Shown: positions 1 to 7,721 of the stretch, one piece after another | Layout: each line of letters begins with the position of its first letter | How positions within the stretch are numbered: position 1 is the stretch's first letter | Source: Bacteriovorax sp. UBA1852 | GTDB lineage: Bacteria; Bdellovibrionota; Bacteriovoracia; Bacteriovoracales; Bacteriovoracaceae | DNA length: 25,709 bases | Assembly: GCA_002338505.1 (NCBI GenBank) | Contig: DDIK01000050.1 | Location: forward strand, 1-25,709 | Direction: 5' to 3' | Notes under the pieces: generated by a model | What the model saw: the letters and a program-made list of their open reading frames with translations, nothing else | Told to the model about the DNA's origin: nothing | The model's database searches: none | Translations under genes and position numbers: made by a program

Positions 1-164
1 CTATAAATATGTTCAGGAATTTTATTTGGGGGTTTTACAAGTGTTTGATATTCTGCAGATTTCTTATCGTCCTTGTAAATGATAAAAGCAATTTCAATAA
101 TTTCAGCATCTTGTATGATGTTTGATGTTGCCTCAAGATCGATAAAAGCTAATGTTTTGCTCAT
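1..164 (-). CDS. DEDD-family 3'-5' exonuclease, N-terminal part (runs off the window)
   Basis: The first 54 codons of a minus-strand gene, starting at the ATG at 162-164, are visible; the rest lies beyond base 1. The protein begins MSKTLAFIDLEATS. The FIDLEAT block matches the ExoI motif (DxEAT) of DnaQ-like exonucleases, in which Asp and Glu bind the catalytic metals. The following AEIIEIAFIIY and LVKPPNKIPEHI segments fit the second and third strands of the fold. Such proteins remove nucleotides from DNA or RNA 3' ends. Whether it is a proofreading subunit, an Orn-like RNase or a KapD/Eri1-like enzyme cannot be told without the ExoII and ExoIII motifs. It is divergent from the response regulator at 267, with 102 bases between them. 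Confidence 0.8.
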   Translation of the reverse strand, partial: MSKTLAFIDLEATSNIIQDAEIIEIAFIIYKDDKKSAEYQTLVKPPNKIPEHIY

Positions 165-234
165 TATTTAATTTTGATTGAAGGAGAGTCTAATGTCAAA
201 AAGATAAATCACTTTTGTTTTTCCTGTTTTCAGG

Positions 235-240
235 TAGAAT
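235..240 (+). promoter_or_regulatory. Possible -10 box (TAGAAT) for the response regulator
   Basis: TAGAAT matches the -10 consensus at 5 of 6 positions and lies 26 bases before the ATG at 267. A weak ribosome site (TTAGG, 257-261) lies between. No convincing -35 box is visible. Confidence 0.3.
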
Positions 241-266
241 AATTTCAAACCCGACCTTAGGTAATT

Positions 267-641
267 ATGAAAATATTATTAGTCGATGACGAGAAAGATA
301 CAGAGTTTCTATTTAGATCTTTTTTTAGAAAAGAATTGAATGATGGTATTTATGAATTCTATTTTAAAGAGAATGGGCAAGAAGCTCTAGACCTATTTAA
401 AGAGAATGAAATGAACCTTATTCTGGTTGATTTAAATATGCCGGTTATGGGTGGGACTGACTTGATTAAAGCGATTAAAGATATTAAGCCTAATCAAGAT
501 ATCGTCATAATTACTGCGTATGATAATAAAGAAAATAGAGACTTCTCAAATAAGTATGATGGAGTAGGTTTTCTCGCTAAGCCTGTTGATTTTGATGAGC
601 TTCGCGATATTCTTTCTGTCTATTTTAAAAAATATTCTTAA
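267..641 (+). CDS. Single-domain response regulator (CheY-like receiver)
   Basis: This 124-residue protein is only a receiver domain, with no output domain. The signature residues are all present: acidic pair D7/D8, phospho-acceptor D55 (in LVDLNMP), T83 in strand 4 and the K105-P106 pair in strand 5. It should be phosphorylated by a histidine kinase and act through protein-protein contact, as CheY or Spo0F do. No kinase gene is nearby, so its partner is unknown. It lies 38 bases upstream of the TonB-dependent receptor on the same strand. The receptor has its own -10-like box in that gap, so a shared transcript is possible but not required. Confidence 0.92.
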   Translation: MKILLVDDEKDTEFLFRSFFRKELNDGIYEFYFKENGQEALDLFKENEMNLILVDLNMPVMGGTDLIKAIKDIKPNQDIVIITAYDNKENRDFSNKYDGVGFLAKPVDFDELRDILSVYFKKYS

Positions 642-667
642 GTTTTAATCTATTATTGTTGATCAGT

Positions 668-673
668 TATTAT
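668..673 (+). promoter_or_regulatory. -10 box TATTAT, predicted leaderless start
   Basis: TATTAT ends exactly 6 bases before the ATG at 680. Transcription would start at or within a base or two of the A of that ATG, and no Shine-Dalgarno is present. The same spacing occurs at several other genes in this window. Confidence 0.4.
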
Positions 674-679
674 TAATAT

Positions 680-2416
680 ATGCTCATTTTTATGAAGTAT
701 ATATTAATGCTCTTTATCTCTTTTGCATCAGAGGCTCAGACAATTTACGTACAGGCATCAAGAGTTGAGACTGATATTGATACTGTAACTAGTAGTACAG
801 AGAGTATTGATATGAGAAATGATATTTCATCTGATTTATCGAGTTCTCCAGGAGTCTTCATTTCTGAACAGTCTGCCTATGGTAGTGCGAGCTCTTTAAA
901 ACTTAGAGGGACACAGAGAGGCTTTTCGAAAATCATGCTTGATGATATAGAGCTCTCAGATGCTACCGATATTAATCGATCTTTTCAGCTAAACCTCATT
1001 AATAATCTCTATATTGATAGTGCGCTAATCTTAAAAGGTCCACAGAGTACTCACTATGGTAGTGATACAATTGGCGGTGTCGTTAAATTGCGTACTGATA
1101 CAAAGAAGAAAAAGTCTTATGGGCTTAGAGTATCACAAGGCTCTAACCAGTATGGCTCTCTTAACTTTAACTTTTCAAAGAAAAAGAAAGATACCTCCTG
1201 GCGTATTCTGACAAGTTATGAAGACACCAAAGGAATCTCAAGCCATTCTGGTGGCTTAGAAAGAGATTTCTATCAAAACTTTAACTTCTACGGTGTTGTG
1301 GAGCAGAGGATAAATTCAAGCACGAAACTAAAATATAGTGGGTTAACAATAAAATCGCGTCAAGATATTGATGACTTTGGTAATGAGAGAGTTGCTTTTG
1401 ATTTATTAAAATATAATCAGCAAACTCACCAAGTAAAACTTAATAAGAGATTAATGAGTGATCGCTTAAAAACATCTGTCATGATGAGGCGAACTGATAT
1501 TTTTAGAAAGTCTCAAGGCAAGTATCCAAGTGAACAAAATGGTGGAAGTGAACAGGTCGAGGTCTATGGATTATACTATTTAAATGAAATGATTACGCCT
1601 AGTGTTCTTATCAACTACAATAAAGAGAATCTTACAAATATCAGTGATTTTACAAATATCTCTAATCGTTCATTAGAAAGCTATTCTTTTTCAGGTAATG
1701 TCGACCTTAAATATGGGAACTTTTCTTCTCAGCTAGGAGCTCTCTATTTAGGACATAGTGCTTTTTCTGATCTTGACTCCTCAAAAGTAGGCCTTGCTTA
1801 CAGGATAAACTCTAATTTCCGCTTAATCACAAATTGGAGTAGAAACTTTATACTACCCACAGTCTATCAAGTGTACTTTTCTAGTGAAGACTCTTTGCTA
1901 GAAGCAACTTTAGGTGAGACGCTAGATTTTGGATTCATAGCAACGTATAGAAAGTATAAGTTTTCTGTAACATTCTTCGACAATCAATTTAAAAATCAAA
2001 TTGACTACGACAGTAGTGATAATAGGTATAGTAATATTAAGGAATCAGAAGTAAGAGGCCTTGAGGGGCTAGTAGAATATAAGAGTAAAAGATTATATGC
2101 AAACGTGAGCACTTCTCTTTTAAGATCAACTGATAAGAGTACTGGTAAATATCTCGGAAAATCTCCACGCTTTATCTCGTCTACAACTCTAAGATATTCT
2201 ATAAATGATCAACTTCAAGTTGAGAACTCCTGGCGTTATGTAGGAGAAAGAAATGATTCGGGACGTATGCCTTCCTATCTTGTGGGAGATTTACACCTTA
2301 ATTTTTCGTTCTTCAAGTTTAGCATCAAAAATATATTAGATAAGGAATATGAAAACACAAGAACTTACAATACTCTTGGAAGAAATTATTTAGCGAGTAT
2401 GACATATGAGTTATAG
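680..2416 (+). CDS. Small TonB-dependent outer-membrane receptor
   Basis: At 578 residues this is a short TonB-dependent receptor of the BtuB/CirA type. A hydrophobic signal segment (MKYILMLFISFASEAQ) is followed by a TonB-box-like TIYVQASR, comparable to the DTLVVTA region of BtuB. Next come a plug domain (about residues 45-140, with SSLKLRGTQRGFSKIMLDD and GPQSTHYGSDTIGGVV) and a 22-strand-type barrel. It ends with the family-typical KNILDKEYENTRTYN...GRNYLASMTYEL. It should import a scarce ligand such as cobalamin, siderophore or metal using energy from TonB, but the ligand cannot be read from the sequence. No cobalamin riboswitch is seen upstream. Its 3' end overlaps the tonB-like gene by 11 bases. 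The start is uncertain: ATG 680 fits a leaderless mRNA, ATG 692 would give a cleaner signal peptide. Confidence 0.9.
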   Translation: MLIFMKYILMLFISFASEAQTIYVQASRVETDIDTVTSSTESIDMRNDISSDLSSSPGVFISEQSAYGSASSLKLRGTQRGFSKIMLDDIELSDATDINRSFQLNLINNLYIDSALILKGPQSTHYGSDTIGGVVKLRTDTKKKKSYGLRVSQGSNQYGSLNFNFSKKKKDTSWRILTSYEDTKGISSHSGGLERDFYQNFNFYGVVEQRINSSTKLKYSGLTIKSRQDIDDFGNERVAFDLLKYNQQTHQVKLNKRLMSDRLKTSVMMRRTDIFRKSQGKYPSEQNGGSEQVEVYGLYYLNEMITPSVLINYNKENLTNISDFTNISNRSLESYSFSGNVDLKYGNFSSQLGALYLGHSAFSDLDSSKVGLAYRINSNFRLITNWSRNFILPTVYQVYFSSEDSLLEATLGETLDFGFIATYRKYKFSVTFFDNQFKNQIDYDSSDNRYSNIKESEVRGLEGLVEYKSKRLYANVSTSLLRSTDKSTGKYLGKSPRFISSTTLRYSINDQLQVENSWRYVGERNDSGRMPSYLVGDLHLNFSFFKFSIKNILDKEYENTRTYNTLGRNYLASMTYEL

Positions 2417-2894
2417 TCATTGGTTAGTAATATTCATGCTTGTGAGTTCTGTTCACTACCTTATTTTTAATTCAACTATTTCCTCAGCTCCCGAGATGAG
2501 CGACGAAAAATTTAGTACGAAAGTGCAGATAAGAGTTGAGAGTGCTAAAAAGAAATTGAAACCAAACTTTGAAGCTAAACCCAAAGAAGGAAAGAGTCAG
2601 TCTCAAAAAAAGAAAGAGGCTGTTTCTAAGATCGTCGACTTCAAATCATTCTTTAATATCTCTCCTGATTATCCATATCTTTCAAGAGTATATGGAGAAA
2701 GTGGTGTCACGACGATTCAAGTTGTGAGTGATGGAAAGAAAGTAGAAGAGATCATAGTTAAAGAGTCCTCTGGATATGAAAGACTTGATCAGGCTGCGGT
2801 GAAAGCAATTCAAGAGTCTAAGCTTATAGATGCCAGTAAAACTCTGCCAAAGTTACTTTCTGCCAAAATATCCTTTCAAATATCAGAAGACTGA
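2406..2894 (+). CDS. TonB-family energy transducer
   Basis: The 162-residue protein has one N-terminal membrane segment (about residues 6-26) and a Lys-rich periplasmic linker (about 45-80). It ends in a TonB C-terminal domain containing SPDYPYLSRVYGESGVTTIQ and the typical SSGYERLDQAAVKAIQ. This domain binds the TonB box of outer-membrane receptors and transmits proton-motive energy. The gene starts inside the last 11 bases of the receptor gene, indicating translational coupling and a dedicated receptor/TonB pair. No exbB or exbD gene lies within the window, so it must use partners encoded elsewhere. The linker is short and Lys-rich, not the long Pro-rich spacer of E. coli TonB. It converges on the SDR gene and overlaps it by 19 bases. 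Confidence 0.88.
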   Translation: MSYSHWLVIFMLVSSVHYLIFNSTISSAPEMSDEKFSTKVQIRVESAKKKLKPNFEAKPKEGKSQSQKKKEAVSKIVDFKSFFNISPDYPYLSRVYGESGVTTIQVVSDGKKVEEIIVKESSGYERLDQAAVKAIQESKLIDASKTLPKLLSAKISFQISED

Positions 2895-4309
2895 GTAATC
2901 TTAGATCTCGTTCGATCCTTAGCAATATTTCTCTTATTAATAATGGTGAGCCACCTGCCAAAGGCATTCATTACCCGAAGGTGAATGGGGGCCTGAGTGA
3001 ATCTATAAATCATCCATGGCAGACTTGGTTTAAATTCATGTATTGCTGAAATAATATACTTACCACCTAGGACTTCTCGAAACTCGAGACGGCCTCTCTT
3101 TGTTTTTCTGCTTAATACGCCTGAGGTCACATAGAATAACTGACGATCAGCGGAGCTTCTCTTGGGACTGAGCTCTAATACAAGTAATGTGATTCCAAAA
3201 GGCCAAAGCATAAACTTTATATTCTCATCTTTAACACTTACTCTAATAAAGAATCTTAAGTAAAGAGGTAGCCAGTTCATATATTCATAAGCTACATCAA
3301 TTGCCCGCATACCTCGTGGAAGATTGAGGCGCTGAACAGATCTAACTTCATAGTTTTTCTTTCTCTTGCCTTTTTTAAAAGCGTGAGGAGTAAAGGCCTT
3401 GGTGATCTCTTTTGAGTGAAGACTCTTTTTGAGCGAATCAACAAAGTCATTCTTCGTTTTTTTAAATTCAAGTTTAGGGTCGGCAACAATTCTATGATTA
3501 AGACCCTCTACGAGAGGAAATACTAAGCTTCTTGGTGCACCAGAAATCATTGATATCCAAAACTTCGAGAGCTTTCTATTTATCCAAGGAAGATAGACAA
3601 ATTTACGTTTTATATCTAATTCTTGAGCCGTGATTCGTAACATCTCCTCATAAGTGAGAATGTCACAATTAGCGAGTTCATAAGTTTTGAAGTAGTGCTC
3701 TTCAATGGCAATAGACTCAGAAATACACTCAACAACGTGATCGATATGAACGGGCTGAGTTTCAGTCTTTGTCCACTTAGGAAGACCTAGTACCGGTAAT
3801 CGCTTGATTAAGTTAAGCATAATATTAAAAGATGAGCCACCAAGTCCCATGATCATCCCAGCTCTAAAGACGGTGACAGGTATGAGCGAACTTTTAATAA
3901 AGTCCTCCACTTCAAGTCGGCTGTCGAGATGATCAGAAAGCTTTTGCTTGTCTTTTGGAGTAATACCACCCAAATAAATTATTTGTTTTATACTTTTCTT
4001 CTTACAGGCACGTAAGAAGTTATCGACAACAATAAGGTCATAATCTTTAAAGTCACCTTGATCGAGATGTGCACTGGGGGCCATGGAGTGAACGAGATAA
4101 ATAGCAACGTCACAGTCATCAAGGCCATTTTCTATATCAAGTAATGAAAAGAGGTCGCAGGGACGATGTTCAACATCTTGTGCCGCTGGAGCACTTCGAG
4201 AGAGGGCAACTATATCGTATTCTTTACGATTCTCTCTAAGATAATCAATTAGATGACTTCCTACAAAACCAGAAGCACCGACAATCGCAAGTTTTAGTTT
4301 ATCGCTCAT
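2876..4309 (-). CDS. YbjT-like SDR: NAD(P)-binding epimerase-like domain plus DUF2867
   Basis: The 477-residue protein starts with a Rossmann fold carrying GASGFVGSHL (residues 11-20), the dinucleotide motif of atypical extended SDRs. Other NmrA/epimerase-like segments follow (AIYLVHSMAP, IIYLGGITP, TVFRAGMIMG). The C-terminal third is the DUF2867-type domain found in E. coli YbjT, which is almost the same length (476 residues). The enzyme is probably a cytosolic NAD(P)-dependent oxidoreductase or sensor, but the substrate of this family is unknown. It lies 38 bases downstream of the radical SAM gene and may be the last gene of that cluster. It also has its own TAGAAT box 6 bases before its ATG, so it could be transcribed separately as a leaderless mRNA. 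Confidence 0.85.
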   Translation of the reverse strand: MSDKLKLAIVGASGFVGSHLIDYLRENRKEYDIVALSRSAPAAQDVEHRPCDLFSLLDIENGLDDCDVAIYLVHSMAPSAHLDQGDFKDYDLIVVDNFLRACKKKSIKQIIYLGGITPKDKQKLSDHLDSRLEVEDFIKSSLIPVTVFRAGMIMGLGGSSFNIMLNLIKRLPVLGLPKWTKTETQPVHIDHVVECISESIAIEEHYFKTYELANCDILTYEEMLRITAQELDIKRKFVYLPWINRKLSKFWISMISGAPRSLVFPLVEGLNHRIVADPKLEFKKTKNDFVDSLKKSLHSKEITKAFTPHAFKKGKRKKNYEVRSVQRLNLPRGMRAIDVAYEYMNWLPLYLRFFIRVSVKDENIKFMLWPFGITLLVLELSPKRSSADRQLFYVTSGVLSRKTKRGRLEFREVLGGKYIISAIHEFKPSLPWMIYRFTQAPIHLRVMNAFGRWLTIINKRNIAKDRTRSKITQSSDI

Positions 4310-4315
4310 AATAGT

Positions 4316-4321
4316 ATTCTA
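4316..4321 (-). promoter_or_regulatory. -10 box TAGAAT, predicted leaderless start of the SDR gene
   Basis: Read on the minus strand, TAGAAT is followed by exactly 6 bases and then the ATG at 4309. A weak TTGTAT lies 16 bases upstream of it. No Shine-Dalgarno is present. Confidence 0.4.
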
Positions 4322-4347
4322 AAAGTATTTGAGAATAATACAAGTCT

Positions 4348-5268
4348 CTATTTAGCACTAGAGCAGCTGGCTCCGCCAAGAACGCAGAATTGTGCACAGA
4401 ATTTATGGTTAAGATAGACGCGCTTCTCAGATTCCATAAGAGTTGAGCCTAGATCGAATTGTTTATCATATGCTAGAAGTGTGCATGGGAGAACAGTGAG
4501 ATGGTCATCACCTTTTCTCTTAACGATCATTCTTTCGCTCGCACACATTTGATTCTGTGGCCTTACATCTAAAATATCCCAACAGGCCGTTGTAATCTCT
4601 GGTACATCTCTATTCATATCCATCTCTGGAAACACGACAAGCTTTTCATCAAGGTCGATCTGGACGCCAATATTACCGAGTAACTTTGCATAGCTACTTT
4701 TTGAGTCATCTAAGTTCTCGTCTTTAAGTGCTCTACCAGCAATAGAGAGATTGATTCCTTCTTCAAAAAGCCACTTTATATTCTCAAGTGTACGATCAAA
4801 AGTCTTAGGACCTCTCTCTTGTTCATGAAGTTCTTTTGAATAATGATCAAGAGACACTCTTATATGAAGTTTATCTGCGTACTTCTCCTTTAATTGGATT
4901 AAATCTTGTTTGAAGCGATTAATTGCTCGAAATGCATTAGTAAGTACGAGGCATTCAAAGTCAGCGGCGAGAGTCTGTCGAATAACATCGATAATATGTG
5001 GATTTAAAAATGGTTCGCCACCAGTAAGACCAACTAGCTCTGTTTCAAGATTATTATCTCTTACTTCATCGAGATAGAGCTTTGTTTCTTGCCCTGTAAT
5101 AAAAGATAATCGATCATTTGTAGGAGTAGATTCGATATAACAATTATCACAACTCAGATTACATCTTGTTCCAGTATTAAACCAAAGTGTTTTGAGAGAA
5201 TCTAAATCAACAAACGCTCGATCCTCATTCTTCAGTGTTTTATACTTATCTGTAAACTTTCGTTCCAC
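4348..5268 (-). CDS. Radical SAM enzyme with C-terminal cysteine cluster, function unknown
   Basis: The 306-residue protein has the radical SAM signature C36-x3-C40-x2-C43 (TRCNLSCDNCYIES), which binds the [4Fe-4S] cluster that cleaves S-adenosylmethionine. It also has the SAM-binding GGEP motif (83-86). The C-terminal part holds further cysteines (C229, C242, C262, C291, C295, C302), ending FCAQFCVLGGASC. This is a plausible ligand set for an auxiliary Fe-S cluster, as in SPASM/twitch enzymes. The reaction is unknown. The start is a GTG (5266-5268) supported by AGGAAG five bases upstream. The gene begins 9 bases after the glycosyltransferase stop, so the two are almost certainly cotranscribed and may act on the same product. 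Confidence 0.88.
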   Translation of the reverse strand: MERKFTDKYKTLKNEDRAFVDLDSLKTLWFNTGTRCNLSCDNCYIESTPTNDRLSFITGQETKLYLDEVRDNNLETELVGLTGGEPFLNPHIIDVIRQTLAADFECLVLTNAFRAINRFKQDLIQLKEKYADKLHIRVSLDHYSKELHEQERGPKTFDRTLENIKWLFEEGINLSIAGRALKDENLDDSKSSYAKLLGNIGVQIDLDEKLVVFPEMDMNRDVPEITTACWDILDVRPQNQMCASERMIVKRKGDDHLTVLPCTLLAYDKQFDLGSTLMESEKRVYLNHKFCAQFCVLGGASCSSAK

Positions 5269-5277
5269 TATGACTTC

Positions 5278-5976
5278 CTAGTATTTAGAGTTTAAAGAAA
5301 GGCCCATCTCATATATCTTATTCATTTTCTCTTTATCAACTTTTAGATGATAACATAGCTTCATTATTTGATTAAGGACTCCCTGTCTTAAACTTCCATT
5401 TTTCTTAAAGCGAATACTTGATGTCGTACTTTTGTGCAATAATCTCTTTGATGGGGCAATTTGTCTTAACTTTAATGAAACCTCCGTATCTTCAAAAATT
5501 TCACTATGAGGAAAGCCATCAATCTTCTCCAAGAGCTTTCTCCTTACATATATACAGTGATCAAGATAGAAGATCTCTCTAATGTCTGCTCTTACTTTGT
5601 TAGAGTACCAAGAGGTAAAATTTAAAAAGTGAGATCCATGATCAAAGATATGTGTCAGACCGCCCCAGGTAAGATTCTTACCACTTATGAGGGTATTAAT
5701 TGCACTTAGATCAATATAACTTCTAGGGTGATGAAAGAGTATCATCTCTCCTTTAGCTAAACGAAAACCTTCATCAAGACGCTTGCCCCGCGCATTTGAT
5801 TTTGACTTAATAACTCGATGATTGAGTTGAGATGCCATTTGGCATGTTTGATCACTGCTATTCTTGTCAACAATGATTAATTCAATTTCCTTAATATCTC
5901 TAAGCTGATGAATTGTTCTCTTATAAAAGTCGTTATTCTCTTCGTTAAAAGTTGAGATGATAATACTAAGTTTCAT
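5278..5976 (-). CDS. GT-A family 2 glycosyltransferase, resembling rSAM-associated transferase 2 (TIGR04283)
   Basis: The 232-residue protein opens with SIIISTFNEENN, the GT2 nucleotide-binding strand, and has VDKNSSD (36-42) where family 2 enzymes have VDGGSTD. The second half (YVRRKLLEKIDGFPHSEIFEDTEVSLKLR) matches the acceptor and catalytic region, with E162-D163 as the ED motif. The overall pattern resembles the short soluble transferases that occur beside radical SAM genes. One oddity is that the usual FLHADT metal-binding segment reads FHHPRSY (81-87), so the expected Asp is absent. Either metal binding is done differently or sugar transfer is altered or lost. Its ATG lies inside the last 11 bases of alkC, indicating coupled translation. 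Confidence 0.82.
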   Translation of the reverse strand: MKLSIIISTFNEENNDFYKRTIHQLRDIKEIELIIVDKNSSDQTCQMASQLNHRVIKSKSNARGKRLDEGFRLAKGEMILFHHPRSYIDLSAINTLISGKNLTWGGLTHIFDHGSHFLNFTSWYSNKVRADIREIFYLDHCIYVRRKLLEKIDGFPHSEIFEDTEVSLKLRQIAPSKRLLHKSTTSSIRFKKNGSLRQGVLNQIMKLCYHLKVDKEKMNKIYEMGLSLNSKY

Positions 5977-7075
5977 TTAAAATGAACTCCTTTTTAGATT
6001 GGCTCAACCCATTTATCTGAATTTCTATATAATGCTTTCCTGGATAGTGTTTCCTTGTTGTCACCTTTTTAAAGTGAATATTCTTTTCAATCTCAAGCTC
6101 ATCTAAGACTTTTGTATCCCTGAGACGAAAGACTTTTTGTGAATATCCACTCTTTTTCTTATAGTGTATGATGTAATCAATAAGTAATTTGGTTTCTTTA
6201 TGTTTCTGGTCTTTATTTAAGATTCTAAGATTAATATTTAAGTTATCGCCTTCTTTAATTTCTTTAGGAGAGACTTTAAAGTTTGTTAACTTTATAGATG
6301 GGCCTATCTCATAACCATGAAGTTTTAAGACATCTTTTTGTCCATTCTTTAAGAGTGTACGACAAGCATGCCTAATAAGCTTTTCCATCTCCTTACTTTT
6401 ATTTTCCTTCTTCCATCTTTTTACAAGTTTTAGAAAGAGTAACTCATCTATACGTGAGATATCATTTAAATGATTGGCGACACTCTTTCTCACGTATTCA
6501 GACGAATCAGATTTTAGTAATTCAAGAATCTCAATATTCTTTTTGAGATTCTTGATAACATATTGAGATTTCAGTCCCCATGGAAGATTGGGTCTTATGC
6601 CTTCGCTGCAAAGTCTTCTGACATGATGATTAGGGTCATGACACCACGTTTTTAGATATTCATACAGATCATCAGGGTATAAATCTATAAAAGGGCGTAT
6701 ACTAAACTCGCTCGTAAATCTCTTTGTGATCTCATACATTGCTTGCATCGAGACCTCAAAATTCTCTTGCCCATAACTCTCTACATACTGAGCATAGGGC
6801 CAAACTTGAAAGCCTGAAAGCTTCGATTCATGTTGCTCTTCACTTGGAGCAAGAGTTTTGATCATCAATTTAGTATTCTTCTTATAATTATAGGGGAGGC
6901 TTATCTCTAGAGCTTTTGCAATTTGCTTAACACGGTCTTTCATTTCGAGTTTATTCAGATTCTTATGAGATATCTTTATAAATTCGTCACTTGGAAAGTT
7001 TGAATCACAAGTCTTAAGTACGTTAGCAATCTTCGTGATCATTTTCTTATTAAAAATATTCTTAAATGGCTCCAA
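5966..7075 (-). CDS. alkC: AlkC-type DNA glycosylase (HEAT-like repeats plus Ig-like domain)
   Basis: The 369-residue protein matches AlkC, a base-excision enzyme that removes alkylated bases such as 3-methyladenine without flipping them out. The family start EPFKNIFNK is present, which supports the TTG start codon (7073-7075), with GAGG four bases upstream. The diagnostic block RPFIDLYPDDLYEYLKTW followed by HVRRLCSEGIRPNLPWG (about 127-167) and SSEYVRKSVANHLNDIS (about 191-207) form the HEAT-like DNA-binding surface. The last 105 residues (from about 260, GPSIKLTNFKVSPKEIKEGD) look like the Ig-like domain that helps AlkC grip DNA. It is the first gene of the leftward cluster, and its stop overlaps the glycosyltransferase start by 11 bases. 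It is an unusual partner for such genes. Confidence 0.9.
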   Translation of the reverse strand: MEPFKNIFNKKMITKIANVLKTCDSNFPSDEFIKISHKNLNKLEMKDRVKQIAKALEISLPYNYKKNTKLMIKTLAPSEEQHESKLSGFQVWPYAQYVESYGQENFEVSMQAMYEITKRFTSEFSIRPFIDLYPDDLYEYLKTWCHDPNHHVRRLCSEGIRPNLPWGLKSQYVIKNLKKNIEILELLKSDSSEYVRKSVANHLNDISRIDELLFLKLVKRWKKENKSKEMEKLIRHACRTLLKNGQKDVLKLHGYEIGPSIKLTNFKVSPKEIKEGDNLNINLRILNKDQKHKETKLLIDYIIHYKKKSGYSQKVFRLRDTKVLDELEIEKNIHFKKVTTRKHYPGKHYIEIQINGLSQSKKEFILNET

Positions 7076-7090
7076 AATACCTCAAATATG

Positions 7091-7119
7091 TTGTCTATAT
7101 GTTTTTAGATTATTATTAT
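7091..7119 (+). promoter_or_regulatory. Sigma-70-type promoter for the DUF3347-like gene
   Basis: TTGTCT (7091-7096) and TATTAT (7114-7119) are separated by 17 bases, the ideal spacing. They lie about 45 bases before the ATG at 7166, which has a CGGAG ribosome site. The region is shared with the divergent alkC cluster. Confidence 0.55.
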
Positions 7120-7165
7120 CATATCCAACCAATTAAAGACCGGCTACATTTACTCGGAGAGTCAT

Positions 7166-7627
7166 ATGCTTAAATTCATTCTACCTTTCTTATTAATCTT
7201 CACTATCTTTGCAAAAGAAAAAGTCACTGATCAAGAAAAGAAGCAAATGATTGAACTTCTGGCACAAAATGAAAAAGTATTTGAGAGTTATTTTGAGTAT
7301 AACGCTGAAAAAGTAGAAGAACATGCCAAAGAACTTATTAAGAAGTTTGAAATGGTTAAGTCTGAAAAGTTTAAAGAAGACCTTGGAAGAGCTCTAAAAT
7401 ATCTTTCTAAGATCTCTAAAGATGCTAAGAGAAAAGATAATAATAAGAATTATCACTTAACTTCATCTTTTCTTATAAAGCTGATTAATAAGTATGATTT
7501 TGGTCCTAAATATCAGGCTTACTACTGTCCAATGGTCAGAAAGAAGTGGATTCAAAATGTTGATGTAAAATCTCGTGTTCATAATCCTTATGACCCTTCT
7601 ATGCCTCATTGTGGGGGCCGCTTATAA
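7166..7627 (+). CDS. Secreted DUF3347-like protein with Cys/Met/His metal-site motif
   Basis: The 153-residue protein has a signal peptide (LKFILPFLLIFTIFA), a long charged helical region (about 20-110), and a C-terminal motif. That motif reads YYCPMVRKKWIQ, then VHNPYDPSMPHCGG (C121, M123, M146, H148, C149). It closely resembles the CPM...W...NPYYG..M..CG signature of DUF3347 proteins, which are often linked to copper or heavy-metal handling in the periplasm. A role in metal binding is an inference from those residues. No metal efflux gene is adjacent. It has its own promoter and a CGGAG ribosome site. A second gene follows 94 bases downstream with its own -10 box. Confidence 0.75.
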   Translation: MLKFILPFLLIFTIFAKEKVTDQEKKQMIELLAQNEKVFESYFEYNAEKVEEHAKELIKKFEMVKSEKFKEDLGRALKYLSKISKDAKRKDNNKNYHLTSSFLIKLINKYDFGPKYQAYYCPMVRKKWIQNVDVKSRVHNPYDPSMPHCGGRL

Positions 7628-7631
7628 TTCC

Positions 7632-7666
7632 AATTGTTGATGAATTTTCACTATTAATCGACAATT
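7632..7666. repeat. Inverted repeat in the 7628-7721 gap
   Basis: AATTGTTGAT (7632-7641) pairs with ATCGACAATT (7657-7666) across a 15-base loop, with one G-U pair. There is no T-run after it, so it is a weak candidate terminator or an operator just upstream of the OGFr-gene promoter. Confidence 0.4.
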
Positions 7667-7683
7667 CATACACTTCTTAGAAC

Positions 7684-7689
7684 TATAAT
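7684..7689 (+). promoter_or_regulatory. Perfect -10 box TATAAT for the OGFr-domain gene
   Basis: TATAAT lies 32 bases before the ATG at 7722. No good -35 is seen at 17 bases; TCGACA sits 20 bases upstream. A GGGGG ribosome site precedes the ATG. Confidence 0.45.
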
Positions 7690-7721
7690 ATCCTTAGCAT
7701 TTAGATTGCTGGGGGTTTTCT

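Noticed and set aside
181..207. Tiny open frame MSKR with an AAGGAG site upstream of the response regulator
   Set aside because: Only four codons, and it lies upstream of the likely -10 box at 235, so it would not be on that transcript.
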